From positions 1 to 64,000 of the forward strand of contig NZ_DASYTH010000196.1 in assembly GCF_036002505.1 (NCBI RefSeq): a stretch of DNA of 64,000 bases. The letters are read 5' to 3'. Below, in pieces: positions 34,235 through 42,820 of this stretch; the stretch's first letter is position 1, and every line of letters starts with the position of its first letter. The translations under genes were made by a program, and so were the position numbers. Origin of the DNA: DASYTH01 sp036002505. GTDB taxonomy: Bacteria; Actinomycetota; Actinomycetes; Mycobacteriales; Pseudonocardiaceae. The notes under the pieces are model-generated. The model was not told the origin of the DNA and ran no database searches. It saw only the letters and a program-made list of their open reading frames with translations.

Positions 34235-34252
34235 TAGTTGCGAGCTCAATTA
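34235..34252. promoter_or_regulatory. MarR-type operator candidate at the pirin promoter
   Basis: TAGTTG-CGAGCT-CAATTA is an inverted repeat (TARTTG-N6-CAAYTA) in the otherwise A/T-richer gap upstream of the pirin gene. MarR-family repressors commonly bind TAGTTG...CAACTA-like sites and often control pirin genes. No MarR gene is in the window. Confidence 0.45.
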
Positions 34253-34266
34253 TTCCGCCGACCGAC

Positions 34267-34929
34267 TCACGCGGCGTTCGGGTAGCAGCAGGTTTCGAGG
34301 TAGCGGCGGGTGATGAGGTCGGCGACGCGGGGGTGGGGGCCGATCGGGTCGGCGACGACGGGGGCGCCGCAGGTCTGGGCGGAGCGGTGGAACAGGCCGG
34401 GGGCGAGAAGCCAGGAGGCGACGGCGACGCGGCCGGGCGCGGCGGCGACGACGTCGGGGAGCCTCGGAGTGCCGGTGGCGATGTAGCCGACCTGGACATC
34501 GGCGCCGGTGCGGGTGGCGAGGAGCAGGGCGGCGCGGCGGACGTCGGCGCGGGCGCGCGGGTCGGACGAGCCGGCGGCGGCCAGGACCAGCGTGTCGCCG
34601 GGGCGCCAGCCGGCGGCGACCAGGCGGTCGTGCGCGGCGGCGACCAGCGCGGGCGCGGGGCCGAGCGGCGGGGTGATCAGCGCCCGGTGGTCGACCTGGG
34701 CGGGGACGTCGACGCGGACGTGGTAACCGGCCGCCAGGAACGCCGGGACGACCACCGCCGGGCCGCGGACCGCGCCCAGCACGGTGGCCACGTCGGGGCC
34801 GTGGACGTCGGCGAACGCGACCTCGACCCGCACCCCGGGCAGGCGCCGGCGGACCGCGCAGGCAATTTGGTGGAACACCCGCGCGCCGGCCGGATCCCGG
34901 GTGCCGTGGGCGACCAGAACGAGCGTCAT
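34267..34929 (-). CDS. Sirohydrochlorin chelatase, CbiX type
   Basis: The 220-residue protein carries the class II chelatase pattern twice: the N-terminal LVLVAHGTRDPAG with the metal-site His, VVPAFLAAGYHVRVD with the second His, and a degenerate C-terminal repeat. It should insert Fe2+ (siroheme) or Co2+ into sirohydrochlorin. Because it is in an operon with nirBD and nnaR, siroheme supply for nitrite reductase is the most likely job. Its ATG overlaps the nnaR stop (ATGA, 34926-34929). A similar gene (Rv0259c) accompanies nnaR in mycobacteria. Confidence 0.85.
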   Translation of the reverse strand: MTLVLVAHGTRDPAGARVFHQIACAVRRRLPGVRVEVAFADVHGPDVATVLGAVRGPAVVVPAFLAAGYHVRVDVPAQVDHRALITPPLGPAPALVAAAHDRLVAAGWRPGDTLVLAAAGSSDPRARADVRRAALLLATRTGADVQVGYIATGTPRLPDVVAAAPGRVAVASWLLAPGLFHRSAQTCGAPVVADPIGPHPRVADLITRRYLETCCYPNAA

Positions 34930-36047
34930 GGCAGGTCGATGGCCAGCCGGTAGCCGCGCTTGACCACGGTCTGCACCAGCCCCGGCTCGCCGAGCGCGGC
35001 CCGCAGCCGGCCGACGGCGGTCTCGACGGCGTGCTCGTCCACGGTGGCGGTGCGCCCGGAGTGCCGGCGCAGCACGCCTACCAGCGCGCGGCGGGACAGC
35101 ACGTGGCCGGGAGTGGCGGCGAGCGCGCGCAACACGGCCATCGGCGCGGGCGGCACCGGGCGCAGTTCGCCGCTGACCACAACGGACTGGCCGCGCAGCT
35201 CCAGCTCGGTCGCGCCGACCGGGATGCGGATGGCCCGGGCCGGCAGCGCCACGGTCAGCTCCCGCACGAGCGCGCCGATCCGCGCCCGCTCCGGCTGGAC
35301 CGAGGGAATTCCCTTACGGGTCAGCGGTCCCGCGGTGATCGGGCCGACGCAGGCGACCAGCACCTGGCCGCGCAGCAGGCTCAGCAGCTCGTCCAGCCGG
35401 CCGCCGCGCTCGGCCGCGCGCAGCACGCTCGCGGCCGCCGGGGCGCTGGTGAACGTGAGCGCGTCGACCTGGCCGGCCAGCACGGAGTCCAGCAGGCGCT
35501 CCAGCGGCGCCGGGTCGGCCGGACCGGTCCACCGGTACACCGAGATCTCCACGACGTCCGCGCCCTTGCCGCGTAACGTGTCCACGAACTCCGGTAGCGG
35601 CTCACCGTGCAGCTGCACCGCGATCCGCTTACCGTCCACTCCGGACTCGAGCAGGTACTCCAGCAGCTCCGCGCTGGCCTCGGACTCCGGCGACCAGTGC
35701 TCGACCAGCCCGGCCGCCCGGACCGCGCCCTTGGCCTTGGGCCCGCGGGCCAGCACCTGCGCACCGCTGAGCGTGCGGCGCAGGTCGTCGCCCAGCCCCC
35801 AGCCCTCAGCCGCCTCCACCCACCCGCGGAAGCCGTGTCCGGTGGTGGCCACCGCGACGTCGACCGGGCCGTCCAGCAGGCTTCCGGTGGCGCGCAGCAG
35901 CTCGGTGTCGTCCTCGAGCGGGATGATCCGGATCGCCGGTCCGTAGTAGACGGTGGCGCCCTTGCGCTCCAGCAGCCCGCCGAGCTCGTCGGCCCGCCGA
36001 GCGGCGGTCACCCCGACGGTGTAGCCCGCCAGCGGCAGGACGTCCAC
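34926..36047 (-). CDS. nnaR: Nitrate/nitrite assimilation regulator NnaR (HemD-winged helix)
   Basis: The 373-residue protein fuses a uroporphyrinogen-III synthase-like domain (about 5-255: VGVTAARRADEL, VATTGHGFRGWVEA, FTSAPAA) to an OmpR-type winged helix (about 270-370: LRALAATPGHVLSR, VDEHAVETAVGRLRAAL, TVVKRGYRLAI). This is the architecture of NnaR, which acts with GlnR on nitrite-assimilation genes in Streptomyces and Mycobacterium. GTG 36047 is chosen because GGAGGT lies 7 bases upstream; a GTG at 36074 overlapping the nirD stop is the alternative. Whether HemD catalysis is retained is unknown. Confidence 0.85.
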   Translation of the reverse strand: MDVLPLAGYTVGVTAARRADELGGLLERKGATVYYGPAIRIIPLEDDTELLRATGSLLDGPVDVAVATTGHGFRGWVEAAEGWGLGDDLRRTLSGAQVLARGPKAKGAVRAAGLVEHWSPESEASAELLEYLLESGVDGKRIAVQLHGEPLPEFVDTLRGKGADVVEISVYRWTGPADPAPLERLLDSVLAGQVDALTFTSAPAAASVLRAAERGGRLDELLSLLRGQVLVACVGPITAGPLTRKGIPSVQPERARIGALVRELTVALPARAIRIPVGATELELRGQSVVVSGELRPVPPAPMAVLRALAATPGHVLSRRALVGVLRRHSGRTATVDEHAVETAVGRLRAALGEPGLVQTVVKRGYRLAIDLP

Positions 36048-36070
36048 TCTGCTTACCTCCAACGCGGCGG

Positions 36071-36418
36071 TCACGTTCGCGGCCCCAGCAGGACGGTTCC
36101 ATTCTCCAACCGCACCGGATACGTAGCGACCGACACCGCCGGGTCGTCCACACAGATCCCGGTGCGCAGATCGAACGCCTGCTTGTACACCGGGGACACG
36201 GCGACCGGCACGCCCCCGCGGTCGCCCACGATGCCGCGGGAGAGCACCGCGGCGCCGCTGAACGGATCCAGATTGGACAGTGCGAACACCTCGTCCTGGT
36301 TGGTACGGAACACGGCCACCTGCGTGCCGTCCGGCAGCAGCGCCGCCACCCCGCGGTTGGGTTGCAGCACCGACACCGGGCACACCGCGACCCAGGTCTG
36401 CTCGTGCACGATCGTCAC
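36071..36418 (-). CDS. nirD: Nitrite reductase [NAD(P)H] small subunit
   Basis: The 115-residue NirD is a Rieske-like fold subunit of assimilatory nitrite reductase. It shows WVAVCPVSVLQPNRGVA, QVAVFR, VFALSN.DPFSGA, LSRGIVGDRGG and VASPVYKQAF-like blocks. The Cys/His ligands of a true Rieske cluster are absent, as normal for NirD. Its GTG overlaps the nirB stop (GTGA, 36415-36418). It is followed by nnaR and the chelatase in one transcription unit. Confidence 0.93.
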   Translation of the reverse strand: MTIVHEQTWVAVCPVSVLQPNRGVAALLPDGTQVAVFRTNQDEVFALSNLDPFSGAAVLSRGIVGDRGGVPVAVSPVYKQAFDLRTGICVDDPAVSVATYPVRLENGTVLLGPRT

Positions 36419-38922
36419 CGCACCACCTCCGGCAGGCCGAGCTGGACGGGAACGCGTTGCCCGCGCTCCTCGCGGAACGAGATCGTCGGGTCCGGGGTAC
36501 CCGGGGCGTTGACGAACGAGGTGAACCGGGCGAGCTTGTCCTCGTCCTCCAGCACTCCCCGCCATTCGTCCGAATAGGACTCGACATGTCGCGCCATGGC
36601 CTGCTCCAGGTCGGTGCAGATGCCGAGGCTGTCGTCCACGATCACCTCGCGCAGGTGGTCCAGGCCGCCATCCATGGCCTCGATCCACCCCGCGGTGCGC
36701 TGCAGCCGGTCCGCCGTGCGCACGTAGAACATCAGGAACCGGTCGATCAGCCGGACCAGCGTGTCAGTGTCCACATCGGACACGAGGAGGTCGGCATGCC
36801 GCGGCCGGAACCCGCCGTTGCCGCCGACATAGAGGTTCCAGCCGTGCTCGGTGGCGATCACGCCGAAGTCCTTGCTCCGGGCCTCGGCGCACTCCCGGGC
36901 GCACCCGGACACCGCGGCCTTGATCTTGTGCGGCGCGCGCAGCCCGCGGTATCTCAGCTCCAGGTCGATCGCCAGGCCGACCGAGTCCTGGACGCCGTAC
37001 CGGCACCAGGTGGTGCCCACGCACGACTTCACCGTGCGCAACGCCTTTCCGTAGGCGTGCCCGGACTCGAAGCCGGCGTCGACCAGCCGGCGCCAGATCT
37101 GCGGCAGCTGCTCCACCGTGGCGCCGAACAGGTCGATCCGCTGCCCGCCGGTGATCTTCGTGTACAGCCCGAAGTCGCGGGCCACCTCGGCGATCACCAT
37201 CAGCTTCTCCGGCGTGATCTCGCCGCCCGGGATCCGCGGGATCACCGAGTAGGTGCCGTTGCGCTGGAGGTTCGCCAGGAAGTGGTCGTTGGTGTCCTGC
37301 AACGAGGCCTGCTCGCCGTCCAGCACGTGCCCGGTGCCGAGCGAGGCGAGGATCGAGGCGACCGCCGGCTTGCACAGGTCGCAGCCGCTCCCGTTGCCGT
37401 GCCGGGAGATCAGCTCGGTGAACGTGCGGATCCCGGTCGAGGACACGATCTCGAACAGCTCCGCCCGGCTCTGTCCGAAGTGCTCGCACAGCGCCTTCGA
37501 CTGCGCCACGCCGGCCGCGGACAGCAGCTGTTTGAGCATGGGCACGCACGAGCCGCAGCCGGTGCCCGCCTTGGTGCAGGACTTGAGCGCCGGCACGTCG
37601 GCGCAGCCCTCGGTGATCGCCGCGTCGATCGTCGCCTTGGTCACCGCGTGGCAGGAGCAGACCTGCGCGTCGCCCGGCAACGCACCGACCCCGATCCCGG
37701 CACCGTCCCCGGCCGGGGCGATCAGCGCGGCCGGGTCGGCCGGCAGCTCGCGGCCGACCATCGGGCGCAGCGTCGTGTACGCGGTCGCGTCGCCGACCAG
37801 CACGCCGCCGAGCAGCGTGCGGGCGTCGTCGGACACCACGAGCTTGCGGTAGGCGCCGGACACCGCGTCGTTGAACACGACCTCCAGCGCGCCCTCGCTC
37901 TTGGCGTGCGCGTCGCCGAAGCTGGCCACGTCCACGCCCAGAAGCTTGAGCTTGGTCGACATGTCCGCACCCGGAAACGTCGCCGCACCACCGAGCAGCC
38001 GGTCCGCGACCACCTCGGCCATCGCGTAGCCGGGCGCCACCAGCCCGTACACCCGGCCCTCCAGGCAGGCGCACTCACCGACCGCGTAGATGTCCGGATC
38101 GCTTGTCCGGCAACCGGAATCCACGACCACACCGCCCCGCGCCCCCACCTCGAGGTCCGCGGCCCGGGCCAGGTCGTCGCGCGGACGCACCCCCGCGGAG
38201 AACACCACCAGGTCCAGGTCGAGCTCGGTCCCGTTGGCCAGCTTGGCGATGAGCCGCCCGCGGTCCTGCTCGATCGACTGGGTGGACGTGCCGGGATGCA
38301 CGGTCACGTCCAGGTTCTCGATCAGCCGGCGGAGCAGCGCACCGCCGCCCTCGTCCACCTGCAACGGCATCAGCCACGGCGCCAGCTCCACCACGTGCGG
38401 GGAGAAACCCATGTCCCGCAACGCCTTCGCGGCCTCCAAGCCGAGCAGCCCGCCACCGACCACCATGGCCGCGCGCCGGCCGCGGCGGGTCTTCGCGGCG
38501 GCCGTGGCCCGGATCGCGTCCAGGTCCTCTATCGTGCGGTACACGTGGCAGCCGGGTAGGTCGCGGCCCGGCACCGGCGGCACGAACGGGTAGGACCCGG
38601 TGGCCAGCACGAGCTTGTCGTAGTCGTGCACCAGCCCGCTCTTCGTGGTCACCGTCCGCGCCAGCCGGTCCACCGCCACCACCGGGTCGCCCAGCCGCAG
38701 CGCCACCATCGGATCGCCGGTGAAGTCCGCACCGTCCAGCTCGAGCCGGCCCGGATCCCATGTGTCCACATAGGACGTCAGGGCGACCCGGTCATAGGCC
38801 GGCCGGGGTTCCTCGGCGAGCACCGTGACCCGCCAGGCGCCGTCGCCGTCCCGGTCCCGCACCGCCTGCACCAGACGGTGACCGACCATGCCGTTGCCGA
38901 CGACGACCAGTGAACGCGCCAT
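36415..38922 (-). CDS. nirB: Nitrite reductase [NAD(P)H] large subunit
   Basis: The 835-residue enzyme reduces nitrite to ammonium in the cytoplasm. An FAD/NAD(P)H domain occupies residues 1-400 (VVVGNGMVGH, VVGGGLLGLEAAKAL, VFSAGVRPRDDLA). A BFD-like [2Fe-2S] domain follows (CSCHAVTK ... GTGCGSC), then the sulfite/nitrite reductase halves with the siroheme-[4Fe-4S] cysteines (CVGTTWC, SGCARECAE). ATG 38922 follows GAGGAGG; extension upstream is unsupported. It heads the operon nirB-nirD-nnaR-chelatase. A GlnR-like site lies upstream. Confidence 0.95.
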   Translation of the reverse strand: MARSLVVVGNGMVGHRLVQAVRDRDGDGAWRVTVLAEEPRPAYDRVALTSYVDTWDPGRLELDGADFTGDPMVALRLGDPVVAVDRLARTVTTKSGLVHDYDKLVLATGSYPFVPPVPGRDLPGCHVYRTIEDLDAIRATAAAKTRRGRRAAMVVGGGLLGLEAAKALRDMGFSPHVVELAPWLMPLQVDEGGGALLRRLIENLDVTVHPGTSTQSIEQDRGRLIAKLANGTELDLDLVVFSAGVRPRDDLARAADLEVGARGGVVVDSGCRTSDPDIYAVGECACLEGRVYGLVAPGYAMAEVVADRLLGGAATFPGADMSTKLKLLGVDVASFGDAHAKSEGALEVVFNDAVSGAYRKLVVSDDARTLLGGVLVGDATAYTTLRPMVGRELPADPAALIAPAGDGAGIGVGALPGDAQVCSCHAVTKATIDAAITEGCADVPALKSCTKAGTGCGSCVPMLKQLLSAAGVAQSKALCEHFGQSRAELFEIVSSTGIRTFTELISRHGNGSGCDLCKPAVASILASLGTGHVLDGEQASLQDTNDHFLANLQRNGTYSVIPRIPGGEITPEKLMVIAEVARDFGLYTKITGGQRIDLFGATVEQLPQIWRRLVDAGFESGHAYGKALRTVKSCVGTTWCRYGVQDSVGLAIDLELRYRGLRAPHKIKAAVSGCARECAEARSKDFGVIATEHGWNLYVGGNGGFRPRHADLLVSDVDTDTLVRLIDRFLMFYVRTADRLQRTAGWIEAMDGGLDHLREVIVDDSLGICTDLEQAMARHVESYSDEWRGVLEDEDKLARFTSFVNAPGTPDPTISFREERGQRVPVQLGLPEVVR

Positions 38923-38991
38923 ACCGAACTGCCTCCTCGCCACTCCCCCGCCCATGCTCGAACGCCGCCGTGTCACCGGCGGGTCAAGGTC

Positions 38992-39007
38992 GTTTCGCGA
39001 CCGTTAC
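38992..39007 (-). promoter_or_regulatory. GlnR-box candidate upstream of nirB
   Basis: Read on the minus strand: GTAAC-GGTCGC-GAAAC, an exact gTnAC-N6-GaAAC pair as described for actinomycete GlnR. Six bases further a weaker GACCC follows at the right phase. It lies about 70-85 bases upstream of the nirB start. GlnR activates nirB in Streptomyces and mycobacteria, so nitrogen control is likely. Confidence 0.6.
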
Positions 39008-39122
39008 GGAAACCTCCCTGCCCAGGTCAGAAACGCGTGCGCACGAATTTCTCCGGCAGATTCGCGGTCAAACCGGGACTCCTGCCGGCCCCCGGCCGCA
39101 TACTCGGCCGGGGGTGGTGCCG

Positions 39123-39788
39123 ATGTCCGATCCGTATCCGCTGGTGACATCCGGGCTGCTCCTCGTCGCCGCGCTGACGCTCTACCTGCCGGTCCTACCG
39201 GGCCCCATCGAGATCGGCCTGACCGAGATCGGTTACCTCCGCGGGGGCACGAAGGGCGCCGTGGTCACCGCGCTGGCCGCGCTGAACGACGCCGGGCTGA
39301 TCAAGGCGCGCGGCCGGGCCGGCATCCGCCGAACCGGGGGAACGCTTGCCGCGGGTGCGGGTCCGTTCGTCCGGGCGGTGTACGGCACGCTGCACAACCC
39401 CGCCCGGCCCCGGGCCCTGGCCGAGCGCCCGGCGGTGCGCCGGGCCCGGGAGTCGATGGTGCGGCGGCTGACCGAAGCCGGCCTGGTCACCGGGGCGGGC
39501 CGCCGGTGGTTCGGGCGGGCGCTGCTGCTCGCCGTCCTCGTCCTCGCGGTGCTCCGCCCCGGTACCGCCGCGATCACCGCCGGGCTGATTGCGGCCGGCT
39601 TGTGGCTCCCCGCGCGGCGCACGATCGCCGGCCACGGCGTCTCCTGGACCGCCCGCCGCGAGCACGACGAGCTGCTCCGCGGCTGGCGGCACATCGAGGC
39701 GACCGAGCCGAGCTGGCGGACGGGCGGAGGAGATCACTGGGGCTCCACCGGTTCGGCCGGGGCCGGTGACCACGCGACACCGCACTGA
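39123..39788 (+). CDS. TIGR04222-type membrane protein
   Basis: The 221-residue protein has a first membrane segment about 8-28. The block IGYLRGGTKGAVVTALAALNDAGLIKARG (ELAYLxGG-like) is typical of the TIGR04222 domain found in actinobacterial membrane proteins of unknown role. A second hydrophobic region lies about 138-165 (ALLLAVLVLAVL ... AAGLWL). Many members end in a Gly-rich GGxGGGxC tail; this one ends in GSTGSAGAGDHATPH without Cys. It is the only plus-strand gene inside the nitrate locus. A GTG at 39114 is an alternative start. Confidence 0.65.
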   Translation: MSDPYPLVTSGLLLVAALTLYLPVLPGPIEIGLTEIGYLRGGTKGAVVTALAALNDAGLIKARGRAGIRRTGGTLAAGAGPFVRAVYGTLHNPARPRALAERPAVRRARESMVRRLTEAGLVTGAGRRWFGRALLLAVLVLAVLRPGTAAITAGLIAAGLWLPARRTIAGHGVSWTARREHDELLRGWRHIEATEPSWRTGGGDHWGSTGSAGAGDHATPH

Positions 39789-39793
39789 CCCGG

Positions 39794-41320
39794 CTACACC
39801 CGGGCGTAGGCCAGGCTCGGCATCCGCTCGATGGCGAACGAGCGGCGCAGGTAGAAGAACCAGGTCATGACCGCGAACACGGCGTAGGCGCCGAGGAAGA
39901 CGTAGAGCGCCGAGACCGACCAGTCCGCGTTGGCCGCTGCCACCGCCACCTTGTCCGCCGCGGTCTTCGCCGCGTTGACCTTCGCCGTGACGTCCAGGCT
40001 GGCCTGCCGGAACACGACCTGGATCAGGAACCCGCCGAACGCGCCGATGGCACCGGCGATGCCGATGACCGCGGCCGCCTCGCGCTTGAACTTCAGCAGG
40101 GTCGGCGCCGGGTCGAGGCCCTGCTCCGAAACGGCCTTCTTGCCCAGCGCACTGAAGATCAGCGGGATCATCCGGTACGTGGAACCGTTGGCGGCACCGG
40201 ACAACAGGAAGATCACCATGTAGGAACCGAAGAACACCGCGAAACTGTGCTGCTTGACGCCGACGATGGCGAGCGCGGTGAACAGACCCATGCCGAGGAA
40301 GCAGTACAGGGTGACGACGGAGCCGCCGATCCGGTCGGACAGCCACCCGCCGAACGGCCGGGCCACCGACCCGATCAGCGCGCCCATGAAGCCGAGCCCG
40401 GCGAGATACGTGGCGATGAACGGGTTGGCCGCCAGGAACTCCGGGAACGTGTTCTTGATGACCAGGGGCAGCGCGAAGGAGTAGCCGATGAACGAGCCGA
40501 ACGTTCCGATGTAGAGGATCGACATGATCCAGGTCTGCCCGTGCCGCAACGAGCTGACGTAGGAGCGCGCGTCGGACCTGGCGTCGGTGATGCTGTCCAT
40601 GAACAGCCACGCGCAGATCGCCGCGGCCACCACGAACGGAATCCAGACCAGGCCGGCGTAGGCGAGGTGCACGTCGTGCTTGGGCAGCTTGGCCGCGGCC
40701 GCCGGCACCCCGATGATCACCACCAGCGGCACCACGAGTTGCACGATGGCCACACCCAGATTGCCGCCCGCGGCGTTGAGGCCCAGGGCGAACCCCTTGT
40801 GCTTCTCCGGGTAGAAGAACGAGATGTTGGCCATCGAGGAGGAGAAGTTGCCGCCGCCGAAGCCGGCCGCCGCCGCGCAGAGCAGCAGCATCCAGAACTG
40901 CGTGCCGTGCGACTGGTGCGCGAGCCACCCGCTGGGCACCAGGAACGCCAGCAGCAGCGCCGGGATGAGCAGCAGGCCGGCGCTGAACCCGGTCCACAGC
41001 CGCCCGCCGAACTTCGGCACGGCGAACGTGTACGGGATGCGCAGCGTGGAGCCGACCAGGTTCGGCACCGCGGTGAGCCAGAACGACTCGGACAGGGTCA
41101 TCGGCAGTCCGGCGTTGGCCAGGTTGATCACCACGACCGACCAGAGCACCCAGATGGCGAACCCGAGGTGCTCGGCGAAGATCGAGAAGATCAGGTTCTT
41201 CCGGGCGATCCGGCGGCCGGTGCTCTGCCAGAACTCCTCGTTGTCCGGGTCCCAGTGGTCGATCCACCGGCCACCCCGGCGGGTCTCCCCGGTGGGCGCT
41301 GCCTCGGTTGCGACGCTCAT
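39794..41320 (-). CDS. narK: NarK-type nitrate/nitrite MFS transporter
   Basis: The 508-residue protein has about 12 membrane helices. Nitrate-signature-like regions include GFGGGNFSSSMANISFFYPE (near 160-180) and GLNAAGGNLGVA. It imports nitrate and/or exports nitrite across the cytoplasmic membrane. ATG 41320 is preferred (GAGGAG 8 bases upstream) over the GTG at 41329. It lies 48 bp downstream of the oxidoreductase subunit gene on the same strand, so narB-oxidoreductase-narK is probably one operon. It is convergent with the TIGR04222 gene. Confidence 0.93.
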   Translation of the reverse strand: MSVATEAAPTGETRRGGRWIDHWDPDNEEFWQSTGRRIARKNLIFSIFAEHLGFAIWVLWSVVVINLANAGLPMTLSESFWLTAVPNLVGSTLRIPYTFAVPKFGGRLWTGFSAGLLLIPALLLAFLVPSGWLAHQSHGTQFWMLLLCAAAAGFGGGNFSSSMANISFFYPEKHKGFALGLNAAGGNLGVAIVQLVVPLVVIIGVPAAAAKLPKHDVHLAYAGLVWIPFVVAAAICAWLFMDSITDARSDARSYVSSLRHGQTWIMSILYIGTFGSFIGYSFALPLVIKNTFPEFLAANPFIATYLAGLGFMGALIGSVARPFGGWLSDRIGGSVVTLYCFLGMGLFTALAIVGVKQHSFAVFFGSYMVIFLLSGAANGSTYRMIPLIFSALGKKAVSEQGLDPAPTLLKFKREAAAVIGIAGAIGAFGGFLIQVVFRQASLDVTAKVNAAKTAADKVAVAAANADWSVSALYVFLGAYAVFAVMTWFFYLRRSFAIERMPSLAYARV

Positions 41321-41368
41321 CGTCTCCACTCCTCGCGATCTCGATCGTTCGACCCCTGCAAGCAGGTC

Positions 41369-42820
41369 TCACGCGGGTTCGGCCGCGGAGAGCCACTCGG
41401 CGATTCCACAGACGCTGTCCCGGCAGCTGCCACATCCGGTCGTGGCCCGGGTCGACGTGGCCAGCTCGGCGACCCCGCGCGCCCCGCCCCGCCACGCCTT
41501 GACCAGCTGCCCCTTGGTGACCGTGTTGCACCGGCAGACCACCGAGGCCGCCGGCAGGTCCGCCGGGCTGTGCGCGGCCGCCGCGCCCGCCGGCAGCGAC
41601 CGGCCGAGCACCAGCGCCATCCGGTCCGACGGCGCGGGCACGCCCCGGTCGTAGAGCTGGGTGATGGTGGCCGCCGCGTCCGGCGCGCCGAGCACGATCG
41701 CCCCGGCCACCCGGTCGTCGCGGACCACCAGCTTGACGTACCGGCCGCGCGCGGGATCCTGCAGGCACACCACTTCCGCACCCGGACTGTCCACTTCGGT
41801 GTGCACCTCACCGAGCGCGGCCAGGTCCACGTCGCGGGCCTTGAGCCGGGTGACCACCGGGGTGCCGCGGTACCGCGCCGCCGGGTTCGTCCCGGTGATC
41901 AGGTCGGCGAGCACCGCGGCCTGCTCCCACGCCGGCTGCACCAGCCCGGAGACCGTGCCCGGGTGCCGCGCGCAGTCGCCGATCGCGTGCACCCGGGGAT
42001 CGTTGGTGCGCAGGCAGTCGTCGACCAGGAGGCCGCGATCGACGGTCAACCCGGCCGTTTCCGCCAGCGCCGTCTCCGGCTTCACCCCGGCCGAGACCAC
42101 GACCAGGTCCGCCGGCACCACGCTGCCGTCGTCCAGCTTCAGCCCGTCGCCGGGCTGATAGCGGGCGGCCAGCACGTTCAGCCGGACCTCGATCCCCAGC
42201 GCCCCCAACGTTTTCGCCAGCACCGCCCCGCCGGCCGGGTCGAGCTGGCGCTCCATCAGATGCCCCACCGGGTGCACCACGGTGACCAGGCAGCCGCGGC
42301 CGGCCAGCCCGCGGGCGGCCTCCAGGCCGAGCAGCCCGCCGCCGAGCACCGCGACCGGCATCCCGGGCCGGGCCCAGGACAGGATCCGCTCGCAGTCGTC
42401 CAGCGTCCGGAATGCGACCACACCCGGCGCGAGCTCCCGGTCCTCGCCGAGCAGCCCGTCGGTCGGCGGCACCCAGGACCGGCTGCCGGTGGCCAGCACC
42501 AGCACGTCATAGTCCACAGTGGACCCACCGGCGCCGGTCACCCGCCGCGCCACACGGTCCACCGCCACGACCGGAACACCCAGCCGGAGGTCGACGAGGT
42601 GGCGTTCGGCCCACGACTCGTCCTGCAGCTGCACGCTTTCCGGCGTCATCGAACCGCCGACGACCGCGGAGAGCAGCACCCGGTTGTACGCCGGCCGCCG
42701 CTCCTCACCGAACACCGTGACGGAGACCCTGTCCCCGTGCGGATCCCGGCGCCGCAACTCCTCGGCCAGCCGCGCGCCGGCCATCCCGTACCCGGCAATG
42801 ACAACCCGTCGCGTGCTCAT
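41369..42820 (-). CDS. Assimilatory nitrate reductase NAD(P)H/FAD subunit
   Basis: The 483-residue flavoprotein resembles the first half of NirB and the NasB-type electron-transfer subunit. FAD motif VVIAGYGMAGARLAEEL is at the start. The NAD(P)H motif VAVLGGGLLGLEAARGL is near 145, VVVSAGVKPETALAE near 255, and a C-terminal BFD-like [2Fe-2S] site has CRCNTVTKG ... TTGCGSC. It should pass electrons from NAD(P)H to the molybdenum subunit encoded just upstream. Its ATG 42820 overlaps that gene's stop (ATGA, 42817-42820). Confidence 0.85.
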   Translation of the reverse strand: MSTRRVVIAGYGMAGARLAEELRRRDPHGDRVSVTVFGEERRPAYNRVLLSAVVGGSMTPESVQLQDESWAERHLVDLRLGVPVVAVDRVARRVTGAGGSTVDYDVLVLATGSRSWVPPTDGLLGEDRELAPGVVAFRTLDDCERILSWARPGMPVAVLGGGLLGLEAARGLAGRGCLVTVVHPVGHLMERQLDPAGGAVLAKTLGALGIEVRLNVLAARYQPGDGLKLDDGSVVPADLVVVSAGVKPETALAETAGLTVDRGLLVDDCLRTNDPRVHAIGDCARHPGTVSGLVQPAWEQAAVLADLITGTNPAARYRGTPVVTRLKARDVDLAALGEVHTEVDSPGAEVVCLQDPARGRYVKLVVRDDRVAGAIVLGAPDAAATITQLYDRGVPAPSDRMALVLGRSLPAGAAAAHSPADLPAASVVCRCNTVTKGQLVKAWRGGARGVAELATSTRATTGCGSCRDSVCGIAEWLSAAEPA

